Below, in pieces: positions 15,007-25,491 of a DNA stretch of 64,000 nucleotides. The stretch spans positions 62,001 to 126,000 of the forward strand of contig JAFZQU010000019.1 of the NCBI GenBank assembly GCA_017620255.1, written 5' to 3'. A model generated the notes under the pieces. The model did no database searches, was not told the DNA's origin, and saw only the letters and a program-made list of their open reading frames with translations. The position numbers and the translations under genes are program-made. The DNA comes from Lachnospiraceae bacterium (GTDB lineage: Bacteria; Bacillota; Clostridia; Lachnospirales; Lachnospiraceae). Positions within the stretch are counted from its first letter, which is position 1. Each line of letters opens with the position of its first letter.

Positions 15007-17292
15007 TTAACTCTGTATCGTATTGTATTTCTCAATAAACTCATCCATTGAGATCGGTCTGGAGTAAAGGTATCCCTGTGCGTAATTGCAGCCGATCTCC
15101 ATGAGCATCTCCGCCTGTTCCCTTGTCTCCACGCCTTCGCAGATGACGCGTACGCCAAGGCCGTCCGCCATTTCCACGATCTTCTTCAAGATGAACTTTC
15201 CGGTCTCGCTCGCGTTCGTTTCATTTAAGAAACCGCGGTCGATCTTCAGCACGTCAAACGGCATATCACGCAGCAGGTTGAGCGATGAGAAACCGGAACC
15301 GAAGTCGTCGATGGATAAGTCCATGTTCATGCGTTTTAGTTCTTCCATGACTTCGAGCATACGCTCTCTCTCCTGGAAGAAGACGGTCTCCGTCAGTTCC
15401 AGCTCGATGAGGCTCTTGGGGATCCTGTATTTTAGCAGGATCTGCTGCACGTTCAATGTATAGTTCGGGTCATGCAGCAGGTATCTTGACTGGTTGACGG
15501 AGATCGGATAGACTTCGCGTCCCTCATCCAGCATCCTGCGCAGATATTTGCAGATCTGTTCCAGCATGTAGAAATCGATCTTCTCAATGAAGCCGTTGTT
15601 TTCAAAGATCGAGATAAAATCACCCGGCGGGATGATCTCATTCGTATTCTGTTTCCAGCGGACCAAAGCTTCAGCCGCGATGATATGGTCATTCTTCATA
15701 TCCCATTTCGGCTGCAGATACGGTACGAATTCGCCTGCGATCAGGGCCATTTCCATCTTGGACTCGATGAACTCGCGGCGCCGCGTTTCTTCCATCAGGC
15801 GGTCCTCATAGATCGCGATGAGATCCTTGCCCTGTGAAGGAACGGATTTACGCGCCAGGTTGGCTTTATCGATCATGGCCGCGATATTTTCTTTCCGGTC
15901 GCTGACCTCATAGAATCCGCATTTCATCTTGATCGGGTAGTTGATCATCTCTTCGTTTGCGGATCGGGCGATACGCTCTTCCATGTGCAGGATCCTCTCC
16001 CCGGTCCTGCCGTCATCCACGAGCAGGGCCACGAAACGGTCCGCACCGATACGCGCATAAGTCTCACGCACACTCAGTTCCTTCTCGACATGCTTCACCA
16101 TGATGCGCAGCAGGTCATCGGCTTTCATGTGTCCGTACGACTCGTTTAAGTAACGGAAATTCTGAATATCGAAACTGACAACGCGGTAGGCGATGTCGGG
16201 ATAATCCTTTAAGAGTTTTGCCGCATGCGTCTGGAAATATCTCTCGTTTGGCGCCTGCGTCAGCGAATCCTCAAACGCCAGCTTTAACATCTCGTGCTGC
16301 TCGCTCATAACGAAGCGTCCGACCAGGAAACAGAGCAGGAGCATCAGCAGGATAACGCTTAAGATCGACAGGAACGATTCGACCTTGATGCTGCGGAGGA
16401 GTGCATTCACGGCGCTGTCCCTTACCACGTTGATATAGATCCAGCCTTTCAGGTCATCGATCGGTGCGTAATAGATCTTCCAGTCATCGTCTTTGGCGTT
16501 GAACGTTAGGAACCCGGCGTCCTTCTCCGAGAAGGATTTGCGCAACTGTCCCTCCATCATGTCGCGATCTTCGTTCACGGAAAGATCTTTTAAAACATCC
16601 GTGTAAAAATCATCATTCTGCAGTACGAACATCACGTCCGAATTGCTGATCGCCATGATGGTGCCTTTTTCGTTGATGACATAGGATCTCGAGATCTGGG
16701 AATAGGTATCCATGTCCGTGCCGTCCAGCATGCCCGTTGTGGAGCTCAGTCCGAACAGATACCCCCGGATGATCCCGCGGTGAATGACAGGAAGCATGAT
16801 ACAGTAGGAAGCCATTCCGTCGCCAAAATCAAAATAGGTCTTGGCCACGACCACCGTTCCGTCTTCACTGGCGGACGGGATCAGTTCTTCAAGGCCCGAC
16901 ATTGTGGAATAGCGCTCCGAAGAATAAGACGTGCCGTCCTTCATGATCAGGACGACCCTGTCGAGATTGGACTTGTTACGCACACCGACCAGCAGCTTGT
17001 AGATCTGCTGTTCGTCCATATCGTAATTTTCGTTCTGCTGCAGCTGCTCTGCAGTGGAACGGATAACCTGGATGTTGGTATCCAGGTTTGCACTGACCAG
17101 TTCCGCATCGAGCTGTGTCTGTCCGACAATGGACGAATCCACGAATCTGCGGTATGTGTTCAGCAGGCCGTAGACATGCACAAGACAGATGATCAGACAG
17201 GTGAGCAGCAAAACAAGACATCCCGACAAAAGCAGGGTTGTCTTCCTGTTCCATTGCAGACTGTAATCTCTTCTTCTCTCCTGTTTGGGCAT
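15007..17292 (-). CDS. membrane sensor with degenerate GGDEF and EAL domain (cyclic-di-GMP phosphodiesterase)
   Basis: 761 residues. One helix at about 23-45, an extracellular Cache-type sensor region (about 50-290), a second helix near 300-325, a GGDEF domain and an EAL domain. The diguanylate cyclase signature is degraded to GADRF, so cyclase activity is unlikely. The EAL domain keeps AAEALVRW, ELTETVF, DDFGSGFSSL, DVLKIDRGFL and EGVET, so c-di-GMP hydrolysis is expected. Start ATG follows AGGGGAC. It lies 40 bases after purL and abuts queH. It ties an extracellular signal to c-di-GMP turnover; the ligand is unknown. Confidence 0.9.
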   Translation of the reverse strand: MPKQERRRDYSLQWNRKTTLLLSGCLVLLLTCLIICLVHVYGLLNTYRRFVDSSIVGQTQLDAELVSANLDTNIQVIRSTAEQLQQNENYDMDEQQIYKLLVGVRNKSNLDRVVLIMKDGTSYSSERYSTMSGLEELIPSASEDGTVVVAKTYFDFGDGMASYCIMLPVIHRGIIRGYLFGLSSTTGMLDGTDMDTYSQISRSYVINEKGTIMAISNSDVMFVLQNDDFYTDVLKDLSVNEDRDMMEGQLRKSFSEKDAGFLTFNAKDDDWKIYYAPIDDLKGWIYINVVRDSAVNALLRSIKVESFLSILSVILLMLLLCFLVGRFVMSEQHEMLKLAFEDSLTQAPNERYFQTHAAKLLKDYPDIAYRVVSFDIQNFRYLNESYGHMKADDLLRIMVKHVEKELSVRETYARIGADRFVALLVDDGRTGERILHMEERIARSANEEMINYPIKMKCGFYEVSDRKENIAAMIDKANLARKSVPSQGKDLIAIYEDRLMEETRRREFIESKMEMALIAGEFVPYLQPKWDMKNDHIIAAEALVRWKQNTNEIIPPGDFISIFENNGFIEKIDFYMLEQICKYLRRMLDEGREVYPISVNQSRYLLHDPNYTLNVQQILLKYRIPKSLIELELTETVFFQERERMLEVMEELKRMNMDLSIDDFGSGFSSLNLLRDMPFDVLKIDRGFLNETNASETGKFILKKIVEMADGLGVRVICEGVETREQAEMLMEIGCNYAQGYLYSRPISMDEFIEKYNTIQS

Positions 17293-17332
17293 ATCTGTCC
17301 CCTTTTATCCTCTATCTATATCTATCGGTAGA

Positions 17333-20300
17333 TCATCTGAAATAATCCACACCGGCTTCAAAGAGCCGCATATCCTGCTGCCCGTAAATGTTCAGCGCCA
17401 CACCGTCGCCGATACGCTCCGCATGACCCATCTTACCGAAGACGCGGCCGTCCGGTGAAGTGATGCCCTCGATCGCAAGGTAGGAACCGTTCACGTTCCA
17501 TTCCTCATCCATGGAGCAGTTACCGTCGGGATCCACGTATCTGGTCGCGATCTGTCCGTTTGCGGCAAGCTTCTTCAGCCACTCGTCGTTTGCAACGAAC
17601 CTTCCCTCTCCGTGGGATGCCGGGATCACATAGGTTGCACCGCACTCTGCCTTGGAAAGCCAGGGCGAGAGGTTCGATACCACCTTGGTGTAGACCATCT
17701 TGGAAACGTGACGGTTGATCGTGTTGAACGTAAGGGTCGGCGAATCCGCATCCTGTCCCGTGATCCTGCCGTGCGGCACGAGTCCGAGTTTGATCAGCGC
17801 CTGGAAACCGTTACAGATACCAAGCACCAGACCGTCCCTTGCAAGCAGGCCTTCCACCGCTTCTTTAATGCCTCGTTACGGTAAGCCGTCGCAAAGAATT
17901 TGGCCGAGCCGTCCGGTTCGTCACCGGCTGAAAAGCCGCCGGGGAACATCACGATCTGCGCCTTGTTCATATCTTTTGCATAGGCAGCGACCGAATCGCG
18001 GATATCCTGCGCGCTCCGGTTCGTGAACACTCTGCAGATCACATCGGCGCCCGCTTTTTCAAACGCCTTCATACTGTCGTATTCGCAGTTCGTGCCCGGG
18101 AATACCGGGATGAAGACGGTCGGTTTTGCAACTTTATTCTTGCAGACATACACCTTCTCTACGCGGTAAGGCGTGCTGTCAAGCACCTGTTTGTTATCGT
18201 ATGATCTTGTCGGAAAGACTTTTTCAAGCGGCGCGGTCCATGCATCCACCGCTTCTTTCTGCGAAATGACGGTATTCCCTACGGAAAAATCACCCGATCC
18301 GTCCACTTCGCCGATCACTTCATACGGGATCGAGAGCTGGCTCAATCTGTCTTTTTCCACTTCCGCAACGATCGAACCGAAAGCCGGCATGAACAGGTCT
18401 TTCACATCTGCATCATCATTGATCTTCACGCCGAGTCCGTTACCGAACGCCATCTTGCAAAGCGCCGGTATAGCGCCTGCACCGTCAAGCGCATAAGCAG
18501 CCTTGAAGAGACCTTTCTTTGCATCCTGATGGAACTTCTTAAACTCTTCTGCACAAAGATCATAATCCGGCAGATCGTGATCGTCTCTCTTCGCACGCAG
18601 CAGTACGATCGCATCTCCTGCCTTTTTCAGTTCCGGTGTGATCACATCGCCTTCTTTTGCCACATCCACCGCAAAACTTACCAGCGTCGGCGGTACATCG
18701 ATCTCATTGAAAGACCCGGACATGGAGTCCTTGCCGCCGATGGACGGAAGATGGAAACGCATCTGCGCTTCAAACGCACCGAGCAGGGCCGAGAACGGCT
18801 GGCTCCAGCGCGCCGGATCCTCGCTCATCCGGCGGAAATATTCCTGGAACGTGAAGCGGATCTTTTCGTGGTCACCGCCGGATGCCACAATCCTCGCCAT
18901 ACTTTCAAGCACCGCATAAACGGCGCCGTGGTACGGGCTCCAGGACGATAAATAGGGATCAAAACCGTAACTCATCATGGTCACGGTATCGCATTTTCCT
19001 TCTAAAACGGGCAACTTCGCGATCATGGTCTGTGTCTCGCTAAGCTGCAGTTTTCCGCCGTAAGGCATCAGCGTGGAAGCGGCTCCGATCGAAGAGTCAA
19101 ACATTTCGACAAGCCCCTTCTGCGAGCAGGCGTTGAGATCGGAAAGAGCAGACAGCCATGCGGCTTTGACATCGCCTTTTGCAAGCGCGTCTTCCACAGC
19201 CTTCACTTTGCAGGAAGCAAAGAAACGCTTCTTCTCATCCGGCATCTCGACTTTGACGTTGCATTCCTGGTGTGCGCCGTTGGTATCGAGGAACGCGCGG
19301 GAAAGGTTCACGATCGTCTTGCCTCTCCAGTTCATGACAAGACGCGGCTCTTTCGTCACGGTCGCAACCTGCACGGCCTCGAGATTTTCCTCTGCCGCAT
19401 ATTGCAGGAAAGTCTGCACGTCTTTTTCATCCAGAACGACCGCCATACGCTCCTGCGATTCGGAGATCGCAAGTTCCGTTCCGTCAAGGCCCGCATATTT
19501 CTTCGGCACTTTATCAAGGTCAATGATCAGGCCGTCCGCAAGTTCACCGATCGCCACGGACACGCCGCCTGCGCCAAAATCATTACATTTCCGGATCAGG
19601 CCGGAAACCTCCGGTCTTCTGAACAGCCTCTGCAGTTTCCGCTCTGTCGGCGCGTTACCTTTCTGTACTTCCGCACCGCAGGTTTCGATCGACTGCTCGG
19701 TATGTACCTTGGAAGATCCCGTGGCACCACCGCACCCGTCTCTCCCTGTTCTGCCGCCAAGCAGCAGGATCACGTTGCCCGGATCCGAAGTCTCGCGGAT
19801 CACGTTCTTACGCGGCGCCGCGCCCATGACTGCGCCGATCTCCATACGCTTTGCAACGTAATCGGGATGGTAGATCTCTTTGACATACCCGGTCGCAAGA
19901 CCGATCTGGTTTCCGTAGGAAGAATAACCGGATGCCGCGGAGCGGACCAGTTTCTTCTGGGGAAGTTTTCCTTTCAGCGTATCTGAAAGCGGGCGCGTCG
20001 GATCGGCTGCACCGGTCACGCGCATCGCCTGATAAACATAGGATCTGCCGGATAAGGGATCGCGGATCGCGCCGCCAAGACAGGTGGCCGCGCCACCGAA
20101 AGGTTCGATCTCCGTCGGATGGTTGTGCGTCTCGTTCTTGAAACTGATCAGCCATTCTTCACTTGCCGGCGCTTCCTCACTTGCAACGATTCCATCGGAA
20201 TCGTCGCGCAACGTGCCGGCCATCGCGGAACGCGATTCTCTTGCCGGCGCTTCCTCTTTACTGTAATTGATCTCAACAGGCACCACGATCGAGCAGGCAT

Positions 20301-21198
20301 TGATCTCGTCGCTCTCTTCCTGGTCCTGTAAATATCCGTCTTTTTTCAGTTTCCGCATCGCCATCAGAGCAAGGTCCATGAGACATACGAACTTGTCCTG
20401 CCGTCCTGCGAACACTTCTTTATGTGTATCTAAATATTTCTCATAACTGCCGCGGATCACATCCGTGTAAAATCCGTCTGCAAAATCAACCTGCTTCAGT
20501 TCCGTCGAGAACGTCGTGTGTCTGCAGTGATCCGACCAGTAGGTATCGAGCACGCGGATCTCCGTCATGGTCGGCTCGCGCTTCTCTTCCGTGGCAAAAT
20601 AGTTCCGGATATGCAGGAAATCCTTGTAGGTCATGGCAAGGGAGAGCGAATCATATAAAGCCTGAAACGCTGCATCATCCATCGTCAGGAAGTCTTTCAT
20701 GACTGCCACATCCGCAGGCTCCGTAAAGTCAAGGATCAGCGTCTCCGGTTTTGTGAGCGATGTTTCCCTCGAATCGACCGGATTGATACAGTAGCTCTTG
20801 ATTTTGCTTAGATCCTCATCTGAGATCTCGCCGCTTAAACAATAGGTCACGGCCGTTTTGATGACCGGATCCTCGTTCTCGTTCAAAAACCGCACGCACT
20901 GCATCGCGGAATCGGCACGCTGGTCAAACTGGCCCGGCAGATATTCCACCGAAAAGACCCTGTCCGTCGCTTCCCTGTCAAAATCCTCTTCATAGAGCAC
21001 ATCGATAGGCGGCTCGGAAAAGACGCAGGTACACGCTTTTGCAAACACATCGTCCGATATGTTTTCCACGTCGTAACGGATCAGTTCGCGCACCTTTTTG
21101 ATCCCCGTGATCGAAAGGTAACTCCTGATCTCCTCCTGTAACTGACGCCCCCTTAAGGCGTATGCGTCTTTCTTTTCCACATAGACTCGTCTGACCAC
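17333..21198 (-). CDS. purL: phosphoribosylformylglycinamidine synthase, interrupted by a single-base frameshift
   Basis: Fourth step of purine synthesis (FGAR to FGAM), long single-chain clostridial form. Start is GTG at 21198 behind CAGAGG. The first frame (21198 to 17794) covers the linker, both synthase halves (SDHCRHTTF, FKNETHNHPTEIEPFGG, CNDFGAGGVSVA) and the start of the glutaminase domain (PVFPGTNCEYD). The second frame (from about 17866 to 17333) holds the glutaminase nucleophile Cys in GICNGFQAL and SHGEGRF. Restoring one A to the AAA opposite plus-strand TTT 17864-17866 joins them as EALKEAVEGLL, exactly what the family needs. So one base is lost, in the DNA or in the read. A 26-residue insertion sits before the ETHNHP motif. 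It follows radA by 6 bases. Confidence 0.9.
20162..20256 (-). repeat. in-frame palindromic insertion in purL flanked by 17-bp direct repeats
   Basis: The sequence GAGGAAGCGCCGGCAAG (minus strand) occurs at 20240-20256 and again at 20162-20178, exactly 78 bp apart. Between them lie two hairpins: ATCGCG-TTC-CGCGAT, and an 11-bp stem GACGATTCC-GAT-GGAATCGTT extended by GC pairs with one G.U. The 78 bp encode 26 extra residues (EEAPARES... to ...GIVAS) directly before the WLISFKNETHNHP core. Confidence 0.8.
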
Positions 21199-21204
21199 TG
21201 CTTT

Positions 21205-22590
21205 CTACCTCTGCTTTTCTGACTTTAATTTCTGTAAATATCCGATGGCCTCTTTCAGGCCCGATACGCCGATCAATTCCATTTTGGTGCGGATCGTCTG
21301 TTTTTCGAGCGCACTCTTCGGAAGGATGCAGGTGGTAAATCCGAGTTTTTCCGCTTCCCGGATCCTGCCTGCCGCTCCGCTCACGGAACGCACTTCACCG
21401 CTTAAACCGACTTCCCCGAATACCACGAGCGATTCGGGAAGGGGAATGTCCTCAAAACACGAAACAACGGCAAGTACGATCCCAAGGTCCGCCGCGCGCT
21501 CCTGCAGTTTCATGCCGCCCGCCACGTTCACATAGGCATCGCAGTCGCCTGTCTTTAAACCCAGCCGTTTTTCAAGGACTGCCATCAAGAGGTTCACGCG
21601 GTTAAAATCAACCCCTGTCGCCTGACGTCTCGGCATACCGAAATTCGTCCTGCACACAAGTGCCTGGATCTCCAGCAGCAGCGGCCTGCTGCCTTCCATC
21701 GTGCATACCGTTACCGATCCGGATGCCCCCTCAGGTCTTCCGGACAGCATATATTCAGAGGGATTCGGTACTTCTTTGAGTCCCTCCGTGCACATCTCAA
21801 ATACACCGATCTCGTTGGTGGAACCAAACCGGTTTTTCACACCGCGCAGAACGCGGTACGCATTGTAGCGGTCGCCCTCCAGATAGAGCACCGTATCCAC
21901 CATGTGCTCGAGTACTCTCGGTCCTGCGACCGTGCCTTCCTTTGTCACATGCCCGACGATGAACACAGAAACCGGCAGGCTCTTTGCAAGTCTGAGCAAT
22001 ACCGCGCAGGCTTCACGCACCTGCGATACCGATCCCGGCGCCGAAGAGATCTCTTCCGCATACATCGTCTGGATCGAATCGATGACCACGACTTCCGGTT
22101 TCATCCGCCTGATCCAGCCCTCGATCTCCGTTAAGTTGATCTCGCAGAGCAGGGAAAGATTGTCTGCAAAATCACCCAGGCGCAGCGCGCGCATCTTGAT
22201 CTGCTTTAAGGATTCCTCGCCGGAAACATAGAGAACCTTATGATTTTCCGACAGGTTCTTACAAACCTGCAAAAGCAGCGTGGATTTTCCGATCCCGGGA
22301 TCTCCGCCGACCAGCGTCAGCGAACCCGGCACGATCCCGCCGCCAAGCACTCTGTCAAACTCCGCGATCCCCGCGGAGAATCTGTCTTCTTCCTTCAGAT
22401 CGATCTCTTGTAAGGTAGAAGGCGCATTTTCACTTTGAAGGGCAGGCGCATGGGCCTTCCCTTTTATTTTTACGACCGGCTCTTCCACGAGCGTGTTCCA
22501 TGCTTTGCAGGCGGGGCACTGCCCCATCCATTTGGCGAACTCGCCGCCGCATTCGCTGCAGAAGAAAGCCGTTGATTTTTCTTTAGCCAT
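21205..22590 (-). CDS. radA: DNA repair protein RadA
   Basis: RecA-like ATPase that promotes branch migration during recombinational repair. 461 residues with all expected parts: N-terminal zinc finger (Cys11, Cys14, Cys25, Cys28), Walker A GDPGIGKST at about 96-104, the RadA-specific KNRFGSTNEIG motif, and the C-terminal Lon-protease-like domain (LPESLVVFGEVGLSGEVR). Its start overlaps the preceding small gene by 8 bases, and purL follows after 6, so all three are one transcript. clpC-radA proximity is common in Firmicutes. Confidence 0.96.
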   Translation of the reverse strand: MAKEKSTAFFCSECGGEFAKWMGQCPACKAWNTLVEEPVVKIKGKAHAPALQSENAPSTLQEIDLKEEDRFSAGIAEFDRVLGGGIVPGSLTLVGGDPGIGKSTLLLQVCKNLSENHKVLYVSGEESLKQIKMRALRLGDFADNLSLLCEINLTEIEGWIRRMKPEVVVIDSIQTMYAEEISSAPGSVSQVREACAVLLRLAKSLPVSVFIVGHVTKEGTVAGPRVLEHMVDTVLYLEGDRYNAYRVLRGVKNRFGSTNEIGVFEMCTEGLKEVPNPSEYMLSGRPEGASGSVTVCTMEGSRPLLLEIQALVCRTNFGMPRRQATGVDFNRVNLLMAVLEKRLGLKTGDCDAYVNVAGGMKLQERAADLGIVLAVVSCFEDIPLPESLVVFGEVGLSGEVRSVSGAAGRIREAEKLGFTTCILPKSALEKQTIRTKMELIGVSGLKEAIGYLQKLKSEKQR

Positions 22591-22996
22591 TTACCTTCTG
22601 GATCCTGATCGACGTTGCGCTGCCCTCTGTTAAGGATACGGACAGGCTCAGCTTGCCGCCGAGATTTGTCTTCATCACGCCTGCGCTCACGCCGTTTTCA
22701 AACACTTCATACTGCGTATCTTCCTGCAGCCCGACGGTGATCATCGCGTCCGCGTCGCCTTCCACGTTGAAGGAAAGGCCGTCGCGCGTCATCGCAAAAT
22801 CACTGACGTCTGTGCCCGGCTCCGATTCGTACACGAGCAGTTCATCCCGCTCGAGCTTGGTGAGAGCCGCGAAGGTTTTGACTTTGTAGATGTTTCCCGC
22901 AAAATCAAAGCCGTCCAGTTTCGCTTTCTCGCTTCTGGCGCGGTCTCCGAAACTCAGTTTTCCGTCACGAACAAGGATCAGTTCCTTTTCTGCCAT
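22583..22996 (-). CDS. conserved small protein of Lachnospiraceae (often labelled endosialidase-like; function unknown)
   Basis: 137 residues, no signal peptide, beta-rich. The pattern VRDGKLSFGD, FAGNIYKVKTF, LTKLERDELLVYES and KTNLGGKLSLSV recurs in short Lachnospiraceae proteins I remember annotated as endosialidase, but no sialidase Asp-box is visible, so the name should not be taken as function. Fourteen bases or fewer separate it from clpC and it overlaps radA, so it belongs to the stress/repair operon. Confidence 0.65.
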   Translation of the reverse strand: MAEKELILVRDGKLSFGDRARSEKAKLDGFDFAGNIYKVKTFAALTKLERDELLVYESEPGTDVSDFAMTRDGLSFNVEGDADAMITVGLQEDTQYEVFENGVSAGVMKTNLGGKLSLSVSLTEGSATSIRIQKVNG

Positions 22997-23007
22997 GTGC
23001 TACCTCC

Positions 23008-25482
23008 TTATTTTTGGCGCTTTTCGTGTTGTATGTCTAAAACGATCTCGCTCTTTTTATTCCTGGTGACCAGTTTTGCTTCCACACTGTCCCCGGCTTT
23101 CACATCCCCTGCAAGCACATGCTCCGCGAGCAGGTCTTCGAGGTAAGTCTGGATCGCACGCCGGATGGGGCGCGCACCGAATTTCTTGTCGCTGCCTTTT
23201 TCGACGATGTATTTCTTGACGCTGTCCGTCACGCTTAAGCGGATGTCCAGCTCTTCCTTTGCACGTTTTGCAAGATCCTTTGCCTGCAGCGTCACGATCT
23301 TTCGAAGATCCTGATCGTTCAACGCACGGAATACGATGATCTCATCGATCCTGTTGATGAACTCCGGCTTGAAGATGCGTTTCACTTCTTCCATCACGCC
23401 GTCCTTCATACGGTCGTAATCCACACTCTCGTTTGCAGCGGCGGCAAAGCCCAGTTTCTTCGGATCGATGATCCTGCCTGCCCCCGCGTTACTGGTCATG
23501 ATGATCACGCAGTTCTTGAAGCTGACTTTGCGTCCCATGGAATCCGTGATATGTCCGTCATCGAGTACCTGCAGAAGGATATTGAAGACGTCCGGATGCG
23601 CTTTTTCGATCTCGTCAAAGAGCACCACGGAATAGGGATTGCGTCTTACCTTTTCCGACAGCTGTCCGCCGTCGCCAAAACCCACATAGCCCGGCGGCGA
23701 GCCGATCATCTTGGATACGGTATGCGCTTCCATATATTCCGACATGTCCACGCGGATCAGGGCGTTCTCGGTTCCAAAGAGCACTTCCGACAACGTCTTG
23801 GAAAGTTCGGTCTTGCCGACACCCGTGGGCCCTAAGAACAAGAACGATCCGATCGGACGGTTCTTTTCCTTGAGTCCGACACGGCCTCTCTTGATCGCGC
23901 GCGAAAGAGCGCTGACCGCCTCTTCCTGTCCGATCACGCGTTTTTTCAGTTCCTTATCAAGCCGCAGTAACTTTGCGGATTCTTCTTCTTTCAGACGGCT
24001 GACCGGAATTTTCGTCCATTCCGATACGACAGCCGCGATCTGTTCTTCATCGACAACGGTCTGCGTTTTACCTCTGGTGTTCATAAAACGCTTCCGCTTG
24101 CGGTCATACTGCTTCTGCGTCTCGTCCTGCTCTTCGCGCAGTTTCGCGAGTCCCGCAAGATCGCCGCTGCGGAGCAGTTCTTCTCTCTGTTTGTCAAACG
24201 CCTGCAGTTTTTCTTCGAGTTCATCGAGACCCTTTGGCGGTTTCATGGCGTGAAGTTTTGCTTTCGAAGCCGCTTCATCCATGAGGTCGATCGCCTTGTC
24301 GGGCAGGAAACGTTCGTTGATATAGCGTGCAGACATCTGCACGGCCGCGCGCACCGCATCGTCCGTGATCGTCACGCCGTGGTGATCCTCGTAATGGGAC
24401 TTGATCCCGCCAAGGATCGCGATCGCGGTCTCCTCATCCGGTTCCGCCACGTCGATCGGCTGGAACCTGCGCTCTAAGGCCGCGTCTTTTTGCACGTATT
24501 TTCTGTATTCTTCGTGCGTCGTTGCACCGATCAGCTGGATCTCGCCTCTTGCAAGGCTCGGCTTTAAGATGTTGGAAGCATCGATCGATCCTTCCGCACC
24601 GCCGGCACCGATCAGGGTATGCAGTTCATCGAGGAAGAGGATGATATTTCCTTCCGCGATCACCTCGTTCACCACGCGTTTGATCCGTTCCTCAAACTCA
24701 CCGCGGTACTTGGTCCCTGCGACCATGCCTGAAAGATCGAGTGTTAACAGCCGCTTGCCGAGTACCGTTTCCGGTACGCTTCCTTCCACGATCCGCTTGG
24801 CAAGTCCTTCCACGATGGCGGTCTTACCGACGCCCGGTTCTCCGACCAGGCAGGGATTGTTCTTGGTCCTGCGGCTCAGTGTCTGGATGATCCGGTCGAT
24901 CTCTGTCTCGCGTCCGATCACGGGATCCAGTTTCCCTTCTTTTGCAAGACAGGTCAGATCCCTGCTGTAGCGGTCGATCAGCAGTTCCTGTTTCTCTGCG
25001 ATGCGTCCGCCTCTTAAGCTCTGGATCTCTTCTTTATAGTCTTTCGGGTCCTCGCCCATCGCGAGCAACACGTCCACAAACAGCTTCTGCGGATTGACGG
25101 AAAGCGTGTTCAAAAGCCTGACTGCCAAATTATCCACATCACGAAGCAAAGCCAGAAGGATATGCTCTGTTCCAATCTGGCTTGCGTGAAATCGTTCTGA
25201 TTCGTGCCCGCTGCTTGTAAGGATCTGTTCCGCTTTGGGGCTGTAACCTTCTCTGTCTTTTAAGACCACACCCGAAGGCGGGGCGATCTGCTGCTGGATC
25301 AGGTTAAGGACCTGTCCGCGTTCTACGCCGTTTGCCGAAAGCACGCTGGAAGCGACATTCGTCCCCTCTTCGATCAGCCCGAGCAGGATATGTTCCGTTC
25401 CGATATAACCGTGCCCGAGATCTCTGGAAAAGGCAGCCGCCAGTTTCAGCGCTTTCTCTGCTTTTTCGGTGTAACCTGACAT
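23008..25482 (-). CDS. clpC: ATP-dependent Clp protease ATP-binding subunit ClpC
   Basis: Hsp100 unfoldase that feeds ClpP. 824 residues: two Clp-N repeats (1-140), AAA module 1 with Walker A GEPGVGKT at 214-221, a UVR-containing middle domain (about 420-460), AAA module 2 with Walker A GPTGVGKT (about 555) and the C-terminal D2-small domain. Unlike the Bacillus arrangement, no ctsR, mcsA or mcsB precedes it. Instead it follows a large membrane protein by 10 bases, in an operon started by a cell-wall hydrolase. I see no CtsR box. Confidence 0.97.
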   Translation of the reverse strand: MSGYTEKAEKALKLAAAFSRDLGHGYIGTEHILLGLIEEGTNVASSVLSANGVERGQVLNLIQQQIAPPSGVVLKDREGYSPKAEQILTSSGHESERFHASQIGTEHILLALLRDVDNLAVRLLNTLSVNPQKLFVDVLLAMGEDPKDYKEEIQSLRGGRIAEKQELLIDRYSRDLTCLAKEGKLDPVIGRETEIDRIIQTLSRRTKNNPCLVGEPGVGKTAIVEGLAKRIVEGSVPETVLGKRLLTLDLSGMVAGTKYRGEFEERIKRVVNEVIAEGNIILFLDELHTLIGAGGAEGSIDASNILKPSLARGEIQLIGATTHEEYRKYVQKDAALERRFQPIDVAEPDEETAIAILGGIKSHYEDHHGVTITDDAVRAAVQMSARYINERFLPDKAIDLMDEAASKAKLHAMKPPKGLDELEEKLQAFDKQREELLRSGDLAGLAKLREEQDETQKQYDRKRKRFMNTRGKTQTVVDEEQIAAVVSEWTKIPVSRLKEEESAKLLRLDKELKKRVIGQEEAVSALSRAIKRGRVGLKEKNRPIGSFLFLGPTGVGKTELSKTLSEVLFGTENALIRVDMSEYMEAHTVSKMIGSPPGYVGFGDGGQLSEKVRRNPYSVVLFDEIEKAHPDVFNILLQVLDDGHITDSMGRKVSFKNCVIIMTSNAGAGRIIDPKKLGFAAAANESVDYDRMKDGVMEEVKRIFKPEFINRIDEIIVFRALNDQDLRKIVTLQAKDLAKRAKEELDIRLSVTDSVKKYIVEKGSDKKFGARPIRRAIQTYLEDLLAEHVLAGDVKAGDSVEAKLVTRNKKSEIVLDIQHEKRQK

Positions 25483-25491
25483 CTGTATCTC

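Noticed and set aside
22583-22996. Endosialidase function for the small protein
   Set aside because: No Asp-box repeats or catalytic residues; the label seems to be an inherited annotation.
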